From an uncultured Selenomonas sp. (GTDB lineage Bacteria; Bacillota; Negativicutes; Selenomonadales; Selenomonadaceae), in contig CALGGN010000259.1 of NCBI GenBank assembly GCA_937915915.1, forward strand, positions 1 to 9,983: a stretch of 9,983 nucleotides of DNA, in the 5' to 3' direction. Made by a program: the position numbers and the translations under genes. How positions within the stretch are numbered: the first letter of the stretch is position 1; every line of letters starts with the position of its first letter. The notes below the pieces were generated by a model that ran no database searches, was not told the DNA's origin, and saw only the letters and a program-made list of their open reading frames with translations. Positions 1-5,009 of the stretch are shown here, piece by piece.

Positions 1-1
1 G

Positions 2-1087
2 ATCTCCTTGAAGCTGCGCTGGCTGAACAATTATACCTCCATCATTTCCAGTATTCAGCCCTTTGTCTTGACCTTGATCTTGTATTGGATTGCTGTTTAT
101 GGCATGAATGAGGTGGGACCGGACGGGAAAACTGTCAAGACAGGCATCGGCTATGCCCAGTTCATTGCCTTCAATGCGGCCTACTCCAGCTTCAACGGGG
201 TCATGGGAGGCGTCATCGGTCTGGTGAGCCAGTATTTTGCCATCCAGCCGCAGCTGGAGAATCTGCGGCCGATTTTGAAGGCTGTGCCGGAATTTACCGA
301 GGAAAAGCGGGATGCAGGCCCCATCAGCGGCTCCATCGAAGTAAGTCATCTGTCCTTTGCCTATACCCATCTCGTGCCGGACGCAAAGGGCGAGGTGATG
401 GAAACTGAGGGTGAGGATGTCGTAAAGGATGTGAGCTTTTCCGTCGTTGCGGGGGAGAATGTGGCCATTGTGGGCAAATCCGGCAGCGGCAAGAGCACCT
501 TGGTACGCCTGCTCTTGGGCTTTGAAACGCCGAAAAAAGGCAGCATTTACTTTGACGGTCAGGATCTGACGGAGCTTTCTCTGCCTTCTGTCCGCGCCCA
601 GATGGGGGTCGTATTGCAAAACGGTCAGCTGATGACAGGCGATATCTATACCAATATCGTGGGCAGCAAGCTTCTGACTCAGGATGATGCCTGGGCGGCG
701 GCCGAGGCTGCAGGGATTGCTGAGGACATAGCCGAAATGCCGATGGGGATGCAGACGGTGATCAGTGAGGGCAGCTCCAACATTTCCGGCGGCCAGCGTC
801 AGCGCATTCTCATTGCCAGAGCGTTGGTGGGAAAACCTGCCATTTTGATATTCGATGAAGCGACCAGCGCCTTGGACAATCGTTCCCAGGCCATTGTTAC
901 CCGCAGTCTGGATGCCCTGAAGACTACCCGTATCATTGTAGCGCATCGTCTGTCCACCATTCGCAATTGTGACCGGATTATCGTCATGGATGAAGGCAGG
1001 ATTGCCGAAAGCGGTACCTTCAAGGAACTGGTGGACAAGGGCGGTCTCTTTGCTGATTTGGTGAAGCGGCAAACGATGGGGGCTTAG
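2..1087 (+). CDS. NHLM-type bacteriocin-export ABC transporter, permease/ATP-binding protein (5' partial)
   Basis: This is the C-terminal part of a fused permease/ATPase that would export a peptide across the inner membrane using ATP. The frame is already open at the window edge, so the true start lies upstream. Two hydrophobic segments at about 41-109 and 161-235 are the last membrane helices. The nucleotide-binding domain is complete: Walker A GKSGSGKST (473-499), Q-loop glutamine (617-619), signature ISGGQ (782-796), Walker B ILIFDE (842-859) and H-loop histidine (944-946). The stretch QNGQLMTGDIYTNIVGS after the Q-loop and the LRPIL linker before the ATPase domain resemble, from memory, the second ABC protein of NHLM bacteriocin systems rather than lipid flippases. 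No C39 peptidase domain is visible in the part present. The TAG stop overlaps the first base of the downstream foldback repeat. The ABC assignment is certain; the NHLM subfamily is likely but unsearched. Confidence 0.88.
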   Translation: MSLKLRWLNNYTSIISSIQPFVLTLILYWIAVYGMNEVGPDGKTVKTGIGYAQFIAFNAAYSSFNGVMGGVIGLVSQYFAIQPQLENLRPILKAVPEFTEEKRDAGPISGSIEVSHLSFAYTHLVPDAKGEVMETEGEDVVKDVSFSVVAGENVAIVGKSGSGKSTLVRLLLGFETPKKGSIYFDGQDLTELSLPSVRAQMGVVLQNGQLMTGDIYTNIVGSKLLTQDDAWAAAEAAGIAEDIAEMPMGMQTVISEGSSNISGGQRQRILIARALVGKPAILIFDEATSALDNRSQAIVTRSLDALKTTRIIVAHRLSTIRNCDRIIVMDEGRIAESGTFKELVDKGGLFADLVKRQTMGA

Positions 1088-1250
1088 GGCGTGTTGATTA
1101 ATTCACTCAGCCCATCTTCGCGGGTCTTGACTGCCCCTGCTGCGTTGACAAATCCTCAGCATAGCACCACTATGCCTGCGGTTTGTCGCCTTGCATGGAC
1201 AGCCAATCCCCACAAATCTGGACTAAGCTCATTTAATCAACACGCCCTAA
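1084..1250. repeat. Foldback repeat element, copy 1
   Basis: A 167-bp segment bounded by perfect 18-bp inverted arms, TTAGGGCGTGTTGATTAA at 1084-1101 and its reverse complement at 1233-1250. In the middle, 1147-1187, is a 41-bp imperfect palindrome beginning GACAAA and ending TTTGTC, with CATAG/CTATG inner arms. The same core occurs in reverse orientation at 4714-4754 with 38 of 41 bases identical by eye. It encodes nothing evident. If the element proper is 1087-1247, it is flanked by a TA dinucleotide on each side, as in target duplications of some transposons. It looks like a miniature non-autonomous element or a dispersed foldback repeat. It fills the gap between the transporter stop codon and the ribosome binding site of the TolC-family gene, so the operon transcript would carry a long hairpin here. 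Confidence 0.78.
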
Positions 1251-1251
1251 T

Positions 1252-1260
1252 AGGAAGGTG
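1252..1260 (+). promoter_or_regulatory. Ribosome binding site deciding the TolC-family start
   Basis: AGGAAGGTG lies 6 nt before ATG 1267. A GTG at 1258 is in frame but lies inside this Shine-Dalgarno sequence, so ATG 1267 is the start. The site begins just 2 bp after the foldback repeat ends. Confidence 0.75.
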
Positions 1261-1266
1261 ATACGC

Positions 1267-2772
1267 ATGAAGATCAATCGTTTACTTTTGTCGGGGGCCA
1301 TAGGCTGCGCCCTGGCGTTTCAGCCTCTGGCCTGCGGTGCAGAGCCCGTGCGTCTGACCCTGGCTGACAGTATCCATATGGCGCTGGAGAGTGATGAAAG
1401 CATAGAATCTGCCGAGGCGCAGCGGGAAGCCAGCGAACATGCCTTTTATGCGGCCAGACGCAGCAATGGCCCTTCCGTTAATTGGAGCTCACAGGCTTAC
1501 AGGATCGGAGGCAGGGATTATCAAGCGTCGAATGACGCCCATGATGCCTATGGCTCTCCCCATACGGTCACGCAGACCGCCGTAATCGGTTATCTGATGA
1601 ACGATCCCGACTACCCCGTTGTATCTGAGCAGACAGGCACGGTGGGCAGCCATGCCTATCATAATACCTTCGCCAACAGCTGGAATCTTACGGTGCCCCT
1701 GTACACCGGGGGACAGCTGGAGGGCCGGATCGACGCAGCCCGCTATCAGCTCAACCGTGCGGATTTGGATACGGAAAATACCAGACAGGAGGTACGTTAT
1801 CGCGTGGCTGAGGCCTATGCCAATGTCATCTACAGGGAAAATATGGCGCTCGTAGCGCAGGAAGCTGTGAATAAAGGCAATACACAGTTGGAGCTTGTTC
1901 GTGCCATGTTTGAGGAAGGCTCTGTCGCCGAGGCGGATTTGCTCATGATGAAGGTGAATGTTGCCAATTATCAGCAGACACTGGTATCGGCCAATGCCGC
2001 CGTGGAGATAGCCAAAGCTACGCTGGCCGCCGCCGTGGGCTTGCCTCAGGACAGTGATGTGGAGCCGATGGATACGTTTTCCTATGAGCCTTATCACAGA
2101 ACCTTGCCGGAATGTGAAAGCTATGCTTTGGAGCATCGGCCGGATGGTCTGGCGGCCGATTATGATATCAAAACCGCAGAAGCGCAGAAAACCTCGGCTG
2201 CAGCGGGCTATCATCCGCAGGTATCCGTGGCGGGCAGCCAAGCCATAGCCAGCAACAGCCCCTTCCGCAGTGAACGCAGCAATGCCTGGTCCCTGGGGCT
2301 GGCCTTTTCCTGGAATGTCTTTGATAATGGCGTAACGGCGGAAAATGTCCGTCAGGCAGAAGCGACGACCAATGCCTATGAAGCTGCCAAACGAAAAATC
2401 AAGAAAAGCATCTTGTTGGAAACCCGCTCCGCCTATGTGCAGATGAAGGCGGCCGAAACCAACATCGCTACGACCAAGGTTGCCGTGCAGCAGGCTGAGG
2501 ACAGCCATATCATTGCCCAGGTGCGCTACGAGGAAGGTGTGGACGGCCTTTTGCCCGTAACGGATGCCCAGGAGAAGCTTGCCCAGGCCCGCTCCAATTA
2601 TCAGACGGCCCTGTATGAGTACAATCTCAGCCGCTCCATGCTGGAAAAGGCCATGGGCGTGCCGGTAAAATTTGATGCCAAACGCTATCGGGAGCTGACC
2701 ATGGCAGGCGCGTCGGCCAATCGAGCGGAACGGGAAGCCAGCCTCCATCAGGAAAAAGCGGCTGAAAAATAA
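1267..2772 (+). CDS. TolC-family outer-membrane efflux protein
   Basis: This 501-residue protein should trimerise into an outer-membrane beta-barrel with a periplasmic alpha-helical tunnel, the exit duct of a type I secretion or efflux system. It starts with a signal peptide (MKINRLLL, a hydrophobic stretch, probable cleavage after about residue 25, CGA/EP). Two outer-membrane-efflux repeats follow. The first contains LTVPLYTGGQLEGRID (YTGGQ at 146-150) and long helices ending in a VGLP turn. The second contains FSWNVFDNG and the hallmark RYEEGVDGLLPVTDAQEKL starting at residue 420, ending in MLEKAMGVPV. Length is normal for the family. The charged tail (REASLHQEKAAEK) is poorly conserved in such proteins. 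It lies between an NHLM-like ABC protein and a sigma factor on the same strand, which suggests it serves that exporter. No membrane-fusion (HlyD) gene is in view, so the partner assignment is inference. Confidence 0.92.
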   Translation: MKINRLLLSGAIGCALAFQPLACGAEPVRLTLADSIHMALESDESIESAEAQREASEHAFYAARRSNGPSVNWSSQAYRIGGRDYQASNDAHDAYGSPHTVTQTAVIGYLMNDPDYPVVSEQTGTVGSHAYHNTFANSWNLTVPLYTGGQLEGRIDAARYQLNRADLDTENTRQEVRYRVAEAYANVIYRENMALVAQEAVNKGNTQLELVRAMFEEGSVAEADLLMMKVNVANYQQTLVSANAAVEIAKATLAAAVGLPQDSDVEPMDTFSYEPYHRTLPECESYALEHRPDGLAADYDIKTAEAQKTSAAAGYHPQVSVAGSQAIASNSPFRSERSNAWSLGLAFSWNVFDNGVTAENVRQAEATTNAYEAAKRKIKKSILLETRSAYVQMKAAETNIATTKVAVQQAEDSHIIAQVRYEEGVDGLLPVTDAQEKLAQARSNYQTALYEYNLSRSMLEKAMGVPVKFDAKRYRELTMAGASANRAEREASLHQEKAAEK

Positions 2773-2800
2773 GGCGGCAGGACAGTGAGGTGAAGTCGTT

Positions 2801-3367
2801 ATGAACGCATCATTGATGAACAAAAACAGTGCATATTGGGGCAGGCTGGCTGTGGCTGCAATTACGGAGCCGGAGGCCCTGACGGAACTGTATGAATATT
2901 ATTTTCCACGGGTTTACCAGTACATATGGAAGAAAACCGGGGACAGCAGTCTGGCGGACGAGCTGGTAAGCGATACCTTTATGCGCATGTATGAACATCT
3001 TGACCAATTTGACCCGCAGCGGGGCGCCTTTTCCACCTGGCTCTTTCGCATTGCGCAAAACAGCATCAATAAGTATTATGGCAGCAAGAGCTATGCCATG
3101 ACGGCCCCCTGGGATGAGGAATTCGATCCGGCAGATCCCCATGCGATTTCACCGGAAAAACAGGCTTTGAGCATGGAGCGCAGCGAGGAATTAAGAAATG
3201 CCATACAGAAGCTGCCGCAGCGTCAGCAGCAGATTTTGGAAATGACCTATTGGCTGGAGATGAACTCCAATGAAATTGCGGAAAAACTTGGCTCAACCCC
3301 CGGCTCGATCCGGGTGTCCCTGAATCAGGCTCGGAACAGGCTGAGAGAGATGCTGGAAGAAAAATAA
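2801..3367 (+). CDS. RNA polymerase sigma factor, sigma-70 family, ECF-like
   Basis: A 188-residue two-domain sigma factor that would direct RNA polymerase to a small regulon. Region 2 spans about residues 27-95, with LYEYYFPRVYQYIWKKTGDSSLADELVSDTF split by normal ECF spacing and then FSTWLFRIAQNSINKYY, the -10 recognition and core-binding segment. Region 4 spans about 128-186: ELRNAIQKLPQRQQQILEMTY, then a helix-turn-helix NSNEIAEKLGSTPGSIRVSL for -35 recognition. The linker is short and acidic, and no region 1.1 or 3 is present, as in ECF factors. GAGGTGA at 2787-2793 supports ATG 2801; ATG 2816 is a weaker alternative. It begins 28 nt after the TolC-family stop, so the two are probably co-transcribed. 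No obvious membrane anti-sigma gene follows, which is unusual for an ECF factor. Its target promoters are unknown. Confidence 0.9.
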   Translation: MNASLMNKNSAYWGRLAVAAITEPEALTELYEYYFPRVYQYIWKKTGDSSLADELVSDTFMRMYEHLDQFDPQRGAFSTWLFRIAQNSINKYYGSKSYAMTAPWDEEFDPADPHAISPEKQALSMERSEELRNAIQKLPQRQQQILEMTYWLEMNSNEIAEKLGSTPGSIRVSLNQARNRLREMLEEK

Positions 3368-3376
3368 AAAATGTGA

Positions 3377-3405
3377 TTAACACTGCTGATTCTTGGGGAT
3401 ATAAA
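3377..3405 (+). promoter_or_regulatory. Sigma-70-type promoter for the small downstream gene
   Basis: TTAACA (3377-3382) and TATAAA (3400-3405) are separated by exactly 17 bp, each one base from consensus. It begins 9 nt after the sigma-factor stop and would start transcription near 3412, giving a leader of about 34 nt before ATG 3446. This suggests the small protein can be expressed separately from the sigma factor. Found by eye, untested. Confidence 0.5.
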
Positions 3406-3445
3406 GAGCAAAGACATAGAGAACAAGAGAAAGGGGCGGGAGACG

Positions 3446-3667
3446 ATGGGCAAGATATCTTTAGACCGGGAACTGGAAGCATTTGACTTTTCCCGGATTC
3501 ATCCGGTAAGGGAGGAGCTGCTTGATCAGTTGCTGATGATGCAGCGCAGCAGAAATCATGGCGGCGATCTCAGAAGCCGTTTGCAGGCGGCCAGATTGGC
3601 GGAAGAGGAACTGGACTGGGTAGCCGCCGCGCGGGGAATCGAACAGGACCCTGACAGCGATAGGTAA
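3446..3667 (+). CDS. Small protein with a double-glycine-like leader motif, possible export substrate (73 aa)
   Basis: I do not recognise a named family. The protein is charged and soluble, with no membrane segment. The N-terminal half (KISLDRELEAFDF, then VREELLDQLLMMQRS) looks helical. Residues 51-62, LAEEELDWVAAA, fit the double-glycine leader consensus with L at -12, E at -8, L at -7, V at -4 and AA at -2/-1. A cut after A62 would leave only RGIEQDPDSDR, very short for a core peptide. The start is supported by AAAGGGG/GGGAG upstream (3430-3442) and by a good promoter at 3377-3405. It follows the sigma gene by 78 nt and shares the neighbourhood of an NHLM-like exporter. Alternatives are a sigma-associated regulator, or an export substrate truncated by a frameshift, since coding-like sequence continues in another frame just downstream. 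Being a real gene is likely; the function is open. Confidence 0.55.
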   Translation: MGKISLDRELEAFDFSRIHPVREELLDQLLMMQRSRNHGGDLRSRLQAARLAEEELDWVAAARGIEQDPDSDR

Positions 3668-3918
3668 GGAAGTTAGGAAGCCGGCATATTCTCATTATGA
3701 TGATGGTGGCATAGAATATAAGTATTTTCAGGGTTCACTCAAATATGAATTCAAAGTGATCAATGGTACCGTTGTCGATATCGACTGCGACTCCATACGA
3801 CGATTGAGCATGTGATTCGTCCTTTATCAACGGCAAACAGGTCTCCCAATATGACGCGTGGCTGCACGCGGAGCAGGTTGTGGGCAAGCACTTGAAGCGC
3901 GCGGATTGGGATTGGTAA
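3668..3918 (+). pseudogene. Decayed coding fragments, one PepSY-like
   Basis: This gap has no intact gene but two protein-like stretches in different frames. The first, in the frame of 3675 and ending at TGA 3813-3815, reads GIEYKYFQGSLKYEF then KVINGTVVDIDCDSI. This alternation of aromatic and acidic residues resembles the second half of a PepSY domain, a periplasmic or secreted module. The second, in the frame of 3817 and ending at TAA 3916-3918, reads FINGKQVSQYDAWLHAEQVV and ends RADWDW. Neither has a credible start codon or ribosome binding site. The first frame is open back to 3624, overlapping the end of the 73-residue gene. They may be remnants of one gene broken by frameshifts, or debris from insertion of the neighbouring mazEF/restriction block. 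The PepSY resemblance is by eye only. Confidence 0.35.
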
Positions 3919-3935
3919 CGAACTTACAAGACACC

Positions 3936-3988
3936 AGAAAAGTCTCCCATGCACGGACAGGATGAATCCAAGCATGGGAGACTTTTCT
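3936..3988. terminator. Bidirectional hairpin terminator between converging units
   Basis: A perfect 17-bp stem: AGAAAAGTCTCCCATGC (3936-3952) pairs with GCATGGGAGACTTTTCT (3972-3988) around a 19-nt loop. The outer end of the stem is AAAAG/CTTTT, so transcripts from either side end in a U-rich stretch. It lies 4 nt beyond the mazF stop (read on the - strand) and downstream of the + strand export cluster, the right place to end both. Confidence 0.75.
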
Positions 3989-3992
3989 AATG

Positions 3993-4346
3993 TCATAATA
4001 TAACCGCATCGATTTCCGTTTCGAGTTCTACCTCGGAAAAAATAATATTAGTGACAGTCTCTATTATATCTGAGGGAGCATCTTCTACATACTTAAACTG
4101 ACGGCTTTGCAAATCTAAAGAACGGATATGTTCACACAAAATTACGCCTGTGGTATTCGTTCTGTTATCCAGTGGTATATGCAGAGGGAAATGATTGTCA
4201 GTATTGGTTATAGGACAAACCAAAACAAGATTTGTTCTTCGGTTAAACGTGTTGTTGCTTACAACTAATGCGGGTCTATATCCTGCCTGCTCATGACCTT
4301 TTTGCGGATTAAAGTTGACCTTGATAATATTGCCTTGTTTTACCAT
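3993..4346 (-). CDS. mazF: MazF/PemK-family endoribonuclease toxin
   Basis: A 117-residue toxin of the CcdB/PemK fold that cleaves mRNA at short sequences when its antitoxin is lost, stopping growth. Family hallmarks are all present: QGNIIKVNFNP at residues 4-14, KGHEQAGYRPALVVSN (R24 the expected catalytic arginine), LVCPIT with T47 as the expected catalytic threonine, and CEHIRSLDL around 71-79. HEQAG-RPALV is closer, from memory, to the chromosomal ChpBK/MazF branch than to Kid/PemK of plasmid R1. Length is normal and nothing key is missing, so it should be active. Its ATG overlaps the antitoxin stop by 7 nt (4340-4346), so translation is probably coupled. The region is more AT-rich than the flanking genes, which suggests acquisition. 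Confidence 0.94.
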   Translation of the reverse strand: MVKQGNIIKVNFNPQKGHEQAGYRPALVVSNNTFNRRTNLVLVCPITNTDNHFPLHIPLDNRTNTTGVILCEHIRSLDLQSRQFKYVEDAPSDIIETVTNIIFSEVELETEIDAVIL

Positions 4347-4588
4347 ATTTCATTCCCCACGGGCTCTCCCCAGTCTATTTCTTGTGGATGGTATGTTCCT
4401 GTATATCCCTCGAACAATTCTTTTATGGTCTTCCTTTTCCTTGGACGAGCAGGCTCTATAATCAGTTTATCTTCCTGCCTGGAAAGAATAAGCTGGTCAT
4501 CAACTTTCCAATTTAATTCCCGAAGCAGTTGTTTCGGCAAACGGAATCCTTGGCTGTTTCCCCATTTCTGCAATGCGGCGGTTTGCAT
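4340..4588 (-). CDS. mazE: MazE-family antitoxin (AbrB/MazE DNA-binding fold)
   Basis: An 82-residue antitoxin that would bind and inhibit MazF and repress its own operon. Residues 1-50 form the swapped-hairpin DNA-binding domain, with the typical KWGNSQGFRLPKQLL followed by LNWKVDDQLILSRQEDKLII. The basic patch RPRKRK joins it to a C-terminal toxin-binding tail rich in acidic and aromatic residues (LFEGYTGTYHPQEIDWGEP). The frame is open further upstream, but ATG 4588 is chosen because GAGGGG (4597-4602) sits 8 nt before it and the consensus promoter lies just upstream, inside the longer reading frame. It is the first gene of the operon, as usual for mazEF. Confidence 0.92.
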   Translation of the reverse strand: MQTAALQKWGNSQGFRLPKQLLRELNWKVDDQLILSRQEDKLIIEPARPRKRKTIKELFEGYTGTYHPQEIDWGEPVGNEIW

Positions 4589-4604
4589 ATTGAACACCCC
4601 TCTT

Positions 4605-4631
4605 TTTTGTATATCCTTAGTATATACAAAA
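4605..4631. promoter_or_regulatory. Palindromic operator over the mazEF -10 region
   Basis: Perfect 10-bp arms TTTTGTATAT (4605-4614) and ATATACAAAA (4622-4631) around a 7-bp centre. It covers the -10 box and the expected start site, where a bound MazE or MazE-MazF complex would block polymerase. This matches the autorepression known for mazEF operons; the binding itself is inferred. Confidence 0.65.
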
Positions 4632-4647
4632 GATGAAGTAATGTCAA
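4619..4647 (-). promoter_or_regulatory. mazEF promoter
   Basis: Read on the - strand, a perfect TTGACA -35 (4642-4647) is followed after exactly 17 bp by TATACT (4619-4624), one base from TATAAT. Transcription would begin near 4612, about 24 nt before mazE. It should be strong when not repressed. The -35 box lies only 7 bp from the foldback repeat at 4655. Confidence 0.82.
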
Positions 4648-4654
4648 GACTAAA

Positions 4655-4813
4655 GGAAACACTGATTAAAGCGGTCGTCCAGATTGGCGTGGATTGCTTG
4701 TTCCTCCCAAGGAGACAAACCGCAGTCATAGTGGTGCTATGTCGAGGATTTGTCGACGCAGGGAGGACAAGCAAGACACGTCAAGATGGGCGGGCGAATT
4801 AATCAGCGTTTCC
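4655..4813. repeat. Foldback repeat element, copy 2 (inverted relative to copy 1)
   Basis: A 159-bp homologue of the element at 1084-1250, in opposite orientation. Terminal arms GGAAACACTGATTAA (4655-4669) and TTAATCAGCGTTTCC (4799-4813) differ at one base. Inner arms TTGCTTGTTCCTCCC (4694-4708) and GGGAGGACAAGCAA (4761-4774) pair with one bulge, and the 41-bp core lies at 4714-4754. The shared inner end of both copies is TTAATCA, while the outer ends differ (ACACGCCC versus GCGTTTCC). A direct TAAA flanks it on both sides (4651-4654, 4814-4817), suggesting a 4-bp target duplication. It has no coding capacity of its own. It fills most of the 421-base gap between mazE and mod. Confidence 0.75.
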
Positions 4814-4867
4814 TAAATTCGTGGCTTGAGCTTAACGGTGTTGCACATACAATGGATTGTGTCATAA

Positions 4868-4921
4868 GGCTGCCCCGGTAAGAAAAGGACAAAATACCGG
4901 GGCAGCCGCTCTATTTTGTCC
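4868..4921 (+). terminator. Terminator-like hairpin with possible pseudoknot or alternative pairing
   Basis: A perfect 13-bp GC-rich stem pairs GGCTGCCCCGGTA (4868-4880) with 4895-4907 around a 14-nt loop, followed by CGCTCTATTTTG, an intrinsic-terminator layout on the + strand. In addition, GGACAAAATA (4887-4896), mostly loop, is the exact reverse complement of TATTTTGTCC (4912-4921), which includes the T-rich tail. The second pairing could form an H-type pseudoknot or compete with the terminator. No + strand gene lies directly upstream, so it may block read-through into mod or be a leftover from a lost gene. Confidence 0.55.
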
Positions 4922-4969
4922 ATATACAGCGAACATCCAACCAAGAAAGAGGACTTTGACTTTCCGTTG

Positions 4970-4975
4970 TATAAT
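4970..4975 (+). promoter_or_regulatory. Possible -10 box for mod-res
   Basis: A perfect TATAAT lies 34 nt before the mod start, giving a leader of about 28 nt. No good -35 is found 16-18 bp upstream; TTGACT at 4956-4961 is only 8 bp away, and would instead fit TATAGA at 4982-4987 with a long 20-bp spacer. The promoter is therefore plausible but unresolved. Confidence 0.35.
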
Positions 4976-4996
4976 AATAGGTATAGAACAACGAAC

Positions 4997-5003
4997 AGGA
5001 GGG
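4997..5003 (+). promoter_or_regulatory. Ribosome binding site deciding the mod TTG start
   Basis: AGGAGGG sits 6 nt before TTG 5010. The frame is open back to ATG 4857, but that start has no ribosome binding site and would put the leader hairpin inside the coding region. Confidence 0.8.
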
Positions 5004-5009
5004 ATTTTC

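Noticed and set aside
1489..2823. Long open frame (444 codons) on the - strand opposite the TolC-family gene
   Set aside because: It is the complement of a well-supported gene, has no family motifs, and owes its length to the codon bias of the + strand.
4589..4774. N-terminal extension of mazE to a start inside the repeat
   Set aside because: It would place the consensus promoter and operator inside the gene; family length and the ribosome binding site favour ATG 4588.
4293..4802. + strand open frame of 169 codons across mazE and the foldback repeat
   Set aside because: It runs antisense to mazE, crosses the mazEF promoter and the repeat, and has no plausible start signal.
4857..5009. N-terminal extension of mod to ATG 4857
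   Set aside because: There is no ribosome binding site, it would translate through the leader hairpin, and the extension has no family similarity.
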